Source: an uncultured Collinsella sp.
Lineage (GTDB): Bacteria; Actinomycetota; Coriobacteriia; Coriobacteriales; Coriobacteriaceae
Length of the DNA stretch: 64,000 bases
Assembly (NCBI GenBank): GCA_902494345.1
Contig: CABUSV010000008.1
Coordinates: forward strand, 42,118-106,117
Direction of reading: 5' to 3'
In this document: positions 9,601 through 15,544 of the stretch, piece after piece
Numbering within the stretch: the first letter of the stretch is position 1
How the letters are laid out: every line of letters begins with the position of its first letter
The notes under the pieces: generated by a model
What the model was told of the DNA's origin: nothing
Seen by the model: the letters and a program-made list of their open reading frames with translations, nothing else
Databases searched by the model: none
Program-made: the position numbers and the translations under genes

Positions 9601-9975
9601 GCCGCAGCTGCCAAGATTGAGCTCGACGCTGCCGTTGCTACGACGGATGCTGTGGCACCTGCCTACTTGGAGGCGCTTGCCAACTATACCGCCGCCAAGG
9701 GCGAGCTCGACCAGGCTATTGCCGAGCTCAACGCCGAGATTGCCCGCCAGGAAGCCGCCGAGCGCGGGAATGGCGAGCAGACTCAGCCTGCGACGCAGGT
9801 GACGTACCAGGTCAAACATGCAGTGGCAAAGAGCGAGGTTGTGAAGCAGCAGGCGGCGATGCCCGCCACGGGCGATGCGTCTGACCTGCTGGGTGAGACC
9901 TTCGTAATCGGTGGCACGGTCCTGGTGGCCGCCGGCGTCTTCCTCTCCGGCAAGCGCCGCCAACTGATCCGTTAG
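6622..9975 (+). CDS. Sortase-anchored surface protein: Ala-rich coiled coils around a central CAP/SCP domain
   Basis: ATG 6622 follows GGAAGGA at 7-nt spacing; an in-frame GTG at 6583 lacks a site. The 1117-residue product has a basic N-terminus and hydrophobic stretch ending near AVAQGA (signal peptide), then a long Ala/Gln/Lys/Asp heptad-like coiled coil to about residue 445. Residues about 448-625 form a CAP/SCP (PR-1) domain: a helix with ACNEYRKSVGL, an H...GENVAWNY block, and VGHYMNVINP followed by TGMGV. A second coiled coil runs to about 1065. The C-terminus has MPATGD (near 1080), a hydrophobic segment and a KRR tail, a variant LPxTG anchor. It is probably a wall-linked, rod-like adhesin or host-interaction protein. 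The repetitive coding is very Ala-biased. Confidence 0.85.
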   Translation: MSKNVNKNINGGAAGKAKAAGRMATVAAATIAMTGGSLLSPLTAVAQGANGADATGKPAAVLSPLTGAAAASTGAGTVSAAQKVANLQAAVDAARAKAAAAKADLDTAAAPYDAAAANQQQAQGAYDAAHGASDAATSAASTELEKQMGAAQDKADADVKTLEDAQAALGAAKKNLADKDEALATAQKASDDAQAALEAAQAAASDARPEAVAAAQAAADQAASELAQAKQQAADAQVRLSNAQAGVDAAAAKQQDAQGKLSEAQQAKDVADKDVNAAQASYDAAKADLDRAEQGAAGPEYEAAKAKVDAAAAALGAAKSIQAQRESELAAASQEVSTAEGEVQAAQQALAVQQQAAVDAQSKLDAATAAATAANATVDQAKAEHANALAALADAQAKLSAAKDEKAAADKALDQAKAQKQQADQAVAQAQARLDAAQATANASAENYRQGAIAFFKSVGADDAAGLILNCKYTGLIKVGEEVDATSLINMKQAIVWLKACNEYRKSVGLSELKVTYNMMATAIADANYSDTKVAHAQQFNVGENVAWNYGSDPFEQWVDQEKDVFDRAAATQGATGLTGKAAFDFYEQHGDEIDRYVAAHGGFVHTVGHYMNVINPDYTVTGMGVCTRGTMNRWLTQAQTFSTSGQWYEPYNANPMTVAEYEAALNAWCDSLANPGQGVDAARKELVAAQGVAADAGNKANAALQTVAARQAQVDAAAADVDAATAGVSDAQAAVGEKQAAADAAARAVADARADVDAANAAVTAAQSVVTAKSDELDVAKGKAAAAQRALDAACASVGGKESALAAAQDELAAYSVDVAAAQRAFDAASAALEGARAVQADAQAAVDAAQGVADQADSDVTAAQAELVAAQAAASGAGTAVTAAQAASVAAAARAAQLHDAAAAFAQATEYKAAADAAVEAAASAKTDAESGVTAADDAVADATADRDASAAAVARLRRINLADAIASGRANDADETLNAKIAAAHDAAERAAAAKIELDAAVATTDAVAPAYLEALANYTAAKGELDQAIAELNAEIARQEAAERGNGEQTQPATQVTYQVKHAVAKSEVVKQQAAMPATGDASDLLGETFVIGGTVLVAAGVFLSGKRRQLIR

Positions 9976-10027
9976 GGATGGAGGAAAACGGATCATTTTC
10001 GGCGCGCGCTGCGGGGACATGGGCTCT

Positions 10028-10050
10028 GCGGCGCACGCCGCTTTTATTTT
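10028..10050 (+). terminator. Rho-independent terminator after the surface protein gene
   Basis: GCGGC (10028-10032), a GCAC loop and GCCGC (10037-10041) are followed by TTTTATTTT. It lies between the surface protein stop codon and the ribosome site of the next gene. Confidence 0.65.
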
Positions 10051-10073
10051 CAAGGTTAATTAAGGAGGGACAT

Positions 10074-10430
10074 ATGCAAATTAGAGGAGAGGCCGCGATT
10101 GCCTGCGGGTTCATGGCGGGTTTGGCAACGGGACTGCTGTTCGATGGATGTTTCGACAGCTATATCAATCGATTCCGCGACCCTGGTTTTTCGAGAAGTA
10201 GGCTCCAAGAACCGGAGCCAGTCTGTCAAAAGATGGCCACGCCGGCCAAGCCCTACAGCGTGGATACTTCAAAAATCAAGGTAATCGTCACCAAGAACGG
10301 CAAAATCTATCACCGCTCTGCGGGATGTAAAAGCCTTCCTCAAAACGCACTTAAAACAAGCGTGCCATTAGCAACCGCACTCAAACGAGGCAAGACGCCC
10401 TGCCCAGCCTGTTGCCCACCGGTGGTTTAG
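10074..10430 (+). CDS. Small exported or membrane-tethered protein with a putative Cys/His zinc site
   Basis: ATG 10074 has an AAGGAGG site a few bases upstream; an in-frame upstream extension would read through the terminator and is rejected. The 118-residue product starts with a hydrophobic stretch (AAIACGFMAGLATGLLF) that could be a signal anchor. Its C-terminal half reads KIYHRSAGCKSL, then about 25 residues on PCPACCP. The pattern Y-H-x4-C ... G-x3-PC-x2-C is shared by Ada-like small zinc modules found in many secreted Gram-positive proteins. The zinc site is inferred from the motif. The gene ends head-on with the nucleotidyltransferase gene, overlapping it by 4 bases. Confidence 0.65.
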   Translation: MQIRGEAAIACGFMAGLATGLLFDGCFDSYINRFRDPGFSRSRLQEPEPVCQKMATPAKPYSVDTSKIKVIVTKNGKIYHRSAGCKSLPQNALKTSVPLATALKRGKTPCPACCPPVV

Positions 10431-11089
10431 ACGATTTCCAAGATACGCGTTGCAACGCCATAGGTTTCTGCAAACGTACGGACCCTTGCTTTCTCTTTTT
10501 TAGATAGCGAGCTGAATATCTTATTTAGCTTTTCTTCGTCTAGCAGCGGAAGCATGTTTTCCACGGCATGGGCGTCCTTCTCGGCCTTTTTGCCCCGTTC
10601 GCTGTTGATTATCATCTTGTGAATCGCATAGGCCTCGGGTATCGGAACGGTTACAACGTGGCTCAAACAGCGAACGTTGATGGTGTTTTTCAGAATGACG
10701 TCCATATGCCATAGCGCTTGGGCCGTCACCCCGATGTTCGTCTTGAGAGCAGGCTCTTTTCCCTCACCCATTTTTCTGATGAGAAATTCAACTTCAAGGC
10801 CGGTGATATCTAGCAACTTTGTTGTTCCCGTCATGCGATCGGATTCGACAAAGAAACCTCGTTCTTTTGCAAGGGCGGTCAGGCGCGCCGCCGGGCTGGG
10901 GCGTCGCAGGTTTCGAACGAGGAAGTCGACATCCATTGTTTTGATATTTGGGCAAAAGCCTGGAAGTACATCGGCTTCTCTGTAGGCAAATTCCGCCCAA
11001 GACCCGATGAGGACAACGTGGTCTATGCATCCTGCTTCCTCGATCAGGTCAAGTACTTTTGAGAAAGCGTGTTGCTGCTCAGTCGGCAT
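10427..11089 (-). CDS. Putative nucleotidyltransferase (AbiEii-like), partner of the DUF6788-like gene
   Basis: The 220-residue product has the nucleotidyltransferase signature: LIGSWAEF (G-S motif) and, about 25 residues later, TMDVDFLVR, giving the two metal-binding Asp residues. A further acidic strand (LEVEFLIRK) fits the third carboxylate. ATG 11089 is preceded by GGAAGGG and overlaps the upstream gene's stop by 11 bases, so the two are translationally coupled; an in-frame start at 11110 is possible. A small coupled partner plus a minimal nucleotidyltransferase matches type IV (AbiE-like) toxin-antitoxin architecture. Function is inferred from motif and context only. Confidence 0.7.
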   Translation of the reverse strand: MPTEQQHAFSKVLDLIEEAGCIDHVVLIGSWAEFAYREADVLPGFCPNIKTMDVDFLVRNLRRPSPAARLTALAKERGFFVESDRMTGTTKLLDITGLEVEFLIRKMGEGKEPALKTNIGVTAQALWHMDVILKNTINVRCLSHVVTVPIPEAYAIHKMIINSERGKKAEKDAHAVENMLPLLDEEKLNKIFSSLSKKEKARVRTFAETYGVATRILEIV

Positions 11090-11390
11090 TCGGCACCCTT
11101 CCCAGCGCACGTATGATTTGCTTTTGAGATTGCTTCTGTTCTCTGATGGCGGTCACAAGAGCCCTTCGGCGTTCGATTTTGGCTCGCAGCTCATCAACCT
11201 CTGCAGCAGGGACATAGTCGCTTTTAACCTTGTCGCCGACTCGATAGTTGAGGTAGCAGTATTCGTGGCCCTTTATGTTTCGCATGCGGATACTGCCTTT
11301 TGGAAGGAGGCCAATTTCCTGCTCCATGAGGCCCAAGAGACGGATTGAGCGTGCGTACTCCTCTTCTAGGACATCTTCTAAGACGGACAT
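11079..11390 (-). CDS. DUF6788-like small protein, probable regulator/antitoxin of the nucleotidyltransferase
   Basis: ATG 11390 has GGGAGGT just upstream. The 103 residues comprise an acidic helix, then a short beta section (LPKGSIRMRNIKGHEYCYL followed by DKVKSDYV) and a long basic helix rich in Lys/Arg/Gln. The beta section resembles the DUF6788 pattern, where a GS-x-R-x-R strand is followed by a tyrosine-rich strand. It overlaps the downstream nucleotidyltransferase by 11 bases. The basic helix and the large inverted repeat in its promoter suggest it may bind its own operator; that is inference. Confidence 0.65.
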   Translation of the reverse strand: MSVLEDVLEEEYARSIRLLGLMEQEIGLLPKGSIRMRNIKGHEYCYLNYRVGDKVKSDYVPAAEVDELRAKIERRRALVTAIREQKQSQKQIIRALGRVPNAD

Positions 11391-11407
11391 GGCACCTCCC
11401 TTCTGAG

Positions 11408-11453
11408 TAGTTACCCTACATTTTATCAAATACACTTATTTGTAGGGTAACTA
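11408..11453 (-). promoter_or_regulatory. Perfect 13-bp inverted repeat spanning the promoter of the nucleotidyltransferase pair
   Basis: TAGTTACCCTACA (11408-11420) is repeated in perfect inverted form at 11441-11453 with a 20-bp A/T-rich spacer. On the minus strand the spacer contains GATAAA, a usable -10, and TTACCC of the distal arm lies 17 bp before it, so both arms overlap the promoter. It sits 18 bp upstream of the first start codon. This is the layout of an autoregulatory operator. Confidence 0.6.
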
Positions 11454-11549
11454 ATATGTGTCCGCACGGCATGTGACACTTAATCTGCCGTCCAGCCCTG
11501 TCGCGGCGGCATGCATCTGAACAACGATCCTCTAAGGAGTACGATATCG

Positions 11550-11789
11550 ATGAGTGACAACACCAAGCATCTCGCAAAGAAGTGCGTCAAGGACGCGGGG
11601 CCGTGTCTCGCACTGTGCCTTGCCGGCGTGGCGGTCGGGCTGCTGGCTGTTCTGGGGCCATTCGACGTGCTCCAAAGTGCCAGTTCCCTGCACGTCATCA
11701 TCGCCCTTGCCGGCGCCATGATGACCGGCGGCGTGCTCGATCTGATTTTTTGGGTATTTGACCCGTTTGGATGGAAGAACGAGGGGTAA
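11550..11789 (+). CDS. Small two-helix membrane protein (79 aa)
   Basis: ATG 11550 is preceded by TAAGGAG at about 10 nt; an in-frame ATG at 11511 has no site. The product has two hydrophobic segments (LALCLAGVAVGLLAVLGPF and HVIIALAGAMMTGGVLDLIF) with a short basic N-terminus and a charged C-terminus. No family recognised. It lies upstream of the three phosphoesterase genes on the same strand with an 85-bp gap. Confidence 0.6.
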   Translation: MSDNTKHLAKKCVKDAGPCLALCLAGVAVGLLAVLGPFDVLQSASSLHVIIALAGAMMTGGVLDLIFWVFDPFGWKNEG

Positions 11790-11874
11790 GCCCTAAGGGA
11801 TGCAGATGCCGGGGCCGGCCTGCAATTTCTGCCATCGATTTGTCCAGAGTCGCACAGCGCGGAGGTGTTGCTTG

Positions 11875-12630
11875 ATGTCCATTTTCGTTACCGGAGACGT
11901 TCACGGTATCGCCGAGTATGGGGCGAGTCGCTTCTCATCGCGCGCTTGGCCATTGGGCCGAACGCTGGCGCGCGATGACGTGGTGATCGTTGCCGGCGAC
12001 TTTGGCTTTATATGGAGCGGCTCGAACACCGACAAATACTGGCTCGATTGGTTTGAGTCCAAGCCCTGGACCACGTGTTTTGTCGACGGCAATCACGAGA
12101 ACCATCATCTGCTGGCGGGGCTGCCGATGCGAGGGTGGAATGGGGGCCTCGTTCACGAGGCTCGCCCGCACGTGCTGCACCTGATGCGCGGCGAGGTATT
12201 CGACATTGCGGGGAGCACGGTGCTCGCCATGGGCGGCGCCGCGAGCCATGACAAACAGTGGCGTCGGGAGGGAAAGACTTGGTGGCCCGAGGAAATGCCG
12301 AGTGAGATCGAGATGAGCCATTGCCGCGCCTCGCTCGATCGCGTGGGCTGGAAGGTCGACTACGTTGTGACTCACGAAGCGCCGGTCGATTTGGCAGACG
12401 AGCTGTGCATGGAGCGCAATCGCGAGTTCTACGACGATTCGCTGCAGGCCTTTTTGGGCGAGCTCGACGGGCGGATCGACTACCGCACCTGGTTCTTCGG
12501 CCATTACCATGACGATGAATGGCGTGATGAAAAGCATCGCCTTATCTACCAAGATATCGTGCCGATCGAAGCGCGGCGCCCCGATGGATTTGGCGAGGCG
12601 ACGAGCATCTATTCCGAGCAAGAGCGTTAG
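11875..12630 (+). CDS. Calcineurin-like metallophosphoesterase 1
   Basis: ATG 11875 follows GGAGGTG at 7-nt spacing. The 251-residue product carries the ordered metal-binding motifs of the family: GDVHG at the N-terminus, GDFGFIW, GNHENHH, THEAP and GHYHDD near the C-terminus. There is no signal peptide, so it acts in the cytoplasm; the substrate cannot be read from the sequence. It is the first of three adjacent phosphoesterase genes (10-bp gap to the next) and is closely related in length and motifs to the third, consistent with an old tandem duplication. Confidence 0.85.
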   Translation: MSIFVTGDVHGIAEYGASRFSSRAWPLGRTLARDDVVIVAGDFGFIWSGSNTDKYWLDWFESKPWTTCFVDGNHENHHLLAGLPMRGWNGGLVHEARPHVLHLMRGEVFDIAGSTVLAMGGAASHDKQWRREGKTWWPEEMPSEIEMSHCRASLDRVGWKVDYVVTHEAPVDLADELCMERNREFYDDSLQAFLGELDGRIDYRTWFFGHYHDDEWRDEKHRLIYQDIVPIEARRPDGFGEATSIYSEQER

Positions 12631-12639
12631 GAGGTCCCC

Positions 12640-13278
12640 ATGATCTGGTTTACCAGCGATACCCACTTTGGGCACGAGAACATGCTGCGGTTTAGCGATA
12701 GGCCTTGGTCGACTGTTGCGCAGATGAACGACGCCATGGTCGCCAACATTAATAGCAAGGTAGCTGTGGATGACGAGCTCTACATCTTGGGCGACTTTAG
12801 CTTTAAGATGACGGTCCAAGATGCCTACGAGCTGCGTAAAAGCATTGCATGCAAGCACGTCCATCTGCTGCCCGGCAACCACGACAAAGACTGGACGCAG
12901 CTTGCGGTAGCGGATGCTTTTATCGTCGAGCCGCCCATTTGCGTGCTCAAGATCGACCGGCAAAAAATCGTACTGAGCCACTATCCCATGACCGACTGGC
13001 AGGGCATGTCGCACGGCGGCTGGCATTTGCACGGGCATATCCACAGTTGCGGCGGCGCGTACAACAAGTTCAACCTCAGACAGGGGCTGCTGCGCTATGA
13101 CGTGGGCGTGGATGCTAACAGCTACGTCCCGGTGAGTCTAGAGGAGCTCAAGTCGTTGTTTGCGCAGGTAGACGAGCCGGTGTGTTGCGTTAAGTGGCCT
13201 TGGTGGGTCAACGTCACGGACGATGAACAGGTCGAGCGCGATCTCGAAGCCTATAAGAGGGAAGTGGTAATCCGATGA
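12640..13278 (+). CDS. Calcineurin-like metallophosphoesterase 2
   Basis: The ATG at 12640 has TTAGGAGGT a few bases upstream. The 212-residue protein has SDTHFGHEN, LGDFSF, PGNHDKD, SHYPM and HGHIH, the complete metal site of the calcineurin-like fold, in the shorter form seen in stand-alone bacterial phosphoesterases (COG4186-like). It lies between two longer paralogues and overlaps the third gene by 4 bases (ATGA), so all three are very probably one transcript. The substrate is unknown. Confidence 0.85.
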   Translation: MIWFTSDTHFGHENMLRFSDRPWSTVAQMNDAMVANINSKVAVDDELYILGDFSFKMTVQDAYELRKSIACKHVHLLPGNHDKDWTQLAVADAFIVEPPICVLKIDRQKIVLSHYPMTDWQGMSHGGWHLHGHIHSCGGAYNKFNLRQGLLRYDVGVDANSYVPVSLEELKSLFAQVDEPVCCVKWPWWVNVTDDEQVERDLEAYKREVVIR

Positions 13279-14000
13279 CGGTCTATGTGACGGGCGATAT
13301 TCACGGCGGTCTCGACATGCAAAAGCTGCGCGATTGGGAGCTTGGGGATAGCCTGACGAGCGACGACTATCTGATTGTCGCGGGCGACTTTGGCTTTCCG
13401 TGGGATTTCTCTGCCGAGGAATGTGCCGACATCGCTTGGCTGGAATCGCGTCCCTATACCGTACTGTTTGTCGACGGCAACCACGAGCGTTTCGATCGCT
13501 GGGCGGAACGCCCCATGGAGCTGTGGCACGGTGGGCTGACGCAGCGCCTGTCGGATACCTCCCCCATACGGCGCCTGACGCGCGGCGAGGTTTTTGAGCT
13601 CGACGGCTCAATGGTCTTTACCATGGGCGGCGCCACGAGCGTGGACAAGGAATACCGCATTCCGTATTCCAGCTGGTGGCCGCAGGAGCTGCCGAACGAG
13701 CGCAACTTTGAGGAGGCACGGACAAAGCTCGACAGCGTGGGCTGGAAGGTCGACTACGTGGTCACCCACACCTGCTCTACGCGCATGCTTTCGCCCACGC
13801 TCTATCCGGCGCCCGGCTGGAATTGCCCTGGCGTTGATCGACTTACGGCGTTTTTCGATGAGCTGGAAGACCGCTTGAATTACAAGCGCTGGTACTACGG
13901 GCATTTTCATCGGGACGCCAACCCAGCCGAGCGCCACACCGTGCTCTACGACTGCATCGTTCGCCTGGGCGACGAGCTTATGCCCTGGGATGTTGCGTAG
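13275..14000 (+). CDS. Calcineurin-like metallophosphoesterase 3
   Basis: The start codon overlaps the previous stop as ATGA. The 241-residue product shows GDIHGG, GDFGFPW, DGNHERF, a MGGATSVDK segment, VTHTCSTR and GHFHRD. The block order and spacing match the first gene of the cluster (both contain a GGA...DK...WWP segment), indicating paralogy. It ends 15 bp from the convergent gluQ gene. Confidence 0.85.
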   Translation: MTVYVTGDIHGGLDMQKLRDWELGDSLTSDDYLIVAGDFGFPWDFSAEECADIAWLESRPYTVLFVDGNHERFDRWAERPMELWHGGLTQRLSDTSPIRRLTRGEVFELDGSMVFTMGGATSVDKEYRIPYSSWWPQELPNERNFEEARTKLDSVGWKVDYVVTHTCSTRMLSPTLYPAPGWNCPGVDRLTAFFDELEDRLNYKRWYYGHFHRDANPAERHTVLYDCIVRLGDELMPWDVA

Positions 14001-14015
14001 CGGCGATGCGTTTGG

Positions 14016-15026
14016 CTACTCGACCGTTACAGTGATGTTCTCCCGGTGCGCGCGGATAACATCCCAGCTAAAGTGCTCGACCAGCTGTTCGGCAGAGCGC
14101 GGTGTGGTGTCCGGTGTGATGCCTGTTTGCCCGGCGAGCCAGCCCAGCAGTGCCTCGGGTGTGCCAAAGCAGACGCGGAGCTCGCCCAGGTCCAGATCGC
14201 GATCGCGTTTGGAAAGGCGGCGGCCGTTCGGCGACATGATCAGCGGAATGTGCGCGTAGCGCGGCGTGGGAAGTCCCAGCAGATGCTGCAGGTAGATTTG
14301 GCGGGGCGTGGAGCCCAACAAGTCGCATCCGCGCACGACCTCGGTGACGCCCATGGCGGCGTCGTCGACCACCACGGCTAGCTGATAGGCAAACACGCCG
14401 TCGCTGCGACGCACCAAAAAGTCGCCGCACTCGGTGGCGAGTGCCTCGCATTGGGCGCCGTACGTGCGGTCCACGAATTCGACCACATCGTCGGCGAGGT
14501 CATCTACGGTGGGCACGCGCAGACGCGTGGCCGGGGCGCGCAGAGCACTGCGACGAGCGATCTCTTTGGCAGAAAGGTTTCGGCAGGAGCCGCGGTAGAT
14601 GGGCGTGCCGTCGCTGGCGTGCGGTGCGCTTGCGGCGTGGAGCTCGGCGCGCGTGCAAAAGCAGGGATAGGTGAGGCCGGCGTCTTGCAGCTGGTGCAGG
14701 GCGCTCTCGTACAGATCCAGGCGATCGTGCTGGTAGTGGGGGCCTTCGTCCCACTCGAGTCCTAGCCATGCCAGGTCGTCGATCAGTTGGGCGGCAAGCT
14801 CGGGGCGCTTGCAGCGATCGTCCAGATCCTCGATGCGCAGCACGATGCTGCCGCCCTGGCTGCGGGCCGAAAGCCACGCGCACAGGCAGCTGAACACGTT
14901 GCCCAGGTGCATGCGGCCCGATGGCGACGGGGCAAAGCGGCCCACGACGGGCGCGGGAGCGGAAGCGGGCGGCGTCGTTGGCGCGTCCGCGGCGGGCGTT
15001 GCTATGTTGCGTGCTTTGATATCCAT
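14016..15026 (-). CDS. gluQ: Glutamyl-Q tRNA(Asp) synthetase
   Basis: The 336-residue protein is a truncated glutamyl-tRNA synthetase lacking the anticodon-binding domain, the GluQ (YadB) type that glutamylates queuosine in tRNA-Asp. Visible are RFAPSPSGRMHLGN (HIGH region, about 30-43), IEDLDDR, CFCTRAEL followed by YRGSCRN (zinc-ligand cysteines), and LSKRDRD (KMSKS equivalent). A Pro/Ala-rich extension of about 25 residues precedes the catalytic core. ATG 15026 has no Shine-Dalgarno; instead TATACT lies only 7 bp upstream (15034-15039), suggesting a leaderless transcript. Confidence 0.85.
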   Translation of the reverse strand: MDIKARNIATPAADAPTTPPASAPAPVVGRFAPSPSGRMHLGNVFSCLCAWLSARSQGGSIVLRIEDLDDRCKRPELAAQLIDDLAWLGLEWDEGPHYQHDRLDLYESALHQLQDAGLTYPCFCTRAELHAASAPHASDGTPIYRGSCRNLSAKEIARRSALRAPATRLRVPTVDDLADDVVEFVDRTYGAQCEALATECGDFLVRRSDGVFAYQLAVVVDDAAMGVTEVVRGCDLLGSTPRQIYLQHLLGLPTPRYAHIPLIMSPNGRRLSKRDRDLDLGELRVCFGTPEALLGWLAGQTGITPDTTPRSAEQLVEHFSWDVIRAHRENITVTVE

Positions 15027-15033
15027 GCGGACG

Positions 15034-15039
15034 AGTATA
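15034..15039 (-). promoter_or_regulatory. Possible -10 element giving a leaderless gluQ transcript
   Basis: Read on the minus strand, TATACT ends 7 bp before the gluQ ATG. No convincing -35 or ribosome site is visible, so transcription would begin at or next to the start codon. Confidence 0.35.
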
Positions 15040-15170
15040 GCGCGGGGTGGGGGAGGCGTCGTCGATGCTCGCAAGTTGCCGAGGCCGCGTGTTGTGCTCG
15101 ACGGGCACCGACTCAACATCTCGATTACCGCCCGCAAGCTTAGCCCCTTCAACCCCTCAAACGACAGAAA

Positions 15171-15198
15171 CCCCGGCAGCTCTTCGCAACTGCCGGGG
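15171..15198. terminator. Strong bidirectional hairpin upstream of gluQ
   Basis: CCCCGGCAG and CTGCCGGGG form a perfect 9-bp stem around a 10-nt loop, flanked by AAA on the left and TTT on the right. No gene enters it from either side, so it may be a remnant or an insulator. Confidence 0.5.
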
Positions 15199-15544
15199 TT
15201 TCCGCGGAAAAGGGGGACATGATCCTCGAGCGAACGGGAAAGGGGCAACCGTTTTCGCTCAACTGCTTTATGCCCCTTGCTCGCGGGCTCAATCAGCATG
15301 CATCGCAGCAACACAAAGCCGCTACACCTGTGACGGAGCTGTGAAGTGGTATCTATCGTTGACGCAGACCGTGCCAAAGAGTGTCCCTAATGACTAGTCA
15401 TTTATGAACGTCCCCAATGACTAGCTGCTGGCGGCGGGCGTGACTTTCATCCCGTTTGGCGTTCCGGTCGCCTAGATATTCGTCATGTGCGTTCGCAAAC
15501 GTGGGACAATGGCGCTGTTGGTTTTACAGACAAAGGATGTGCCT
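15199..15544. other. Gene-free interval with short GGGAC-type repeat words
   Basis: No credible coding frame. Around 15388-15424 the words GTCCCTAATGACTAG, the palindrome ATGACTAGTCAT and a second CCCCAATGACTAG occur; related words (GGGACAGACTTAAATGAC) flank the IS element at 17862 and 19418. The promoter of the following gene probably lies in the last 60 bp. Confidence 0.4.
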
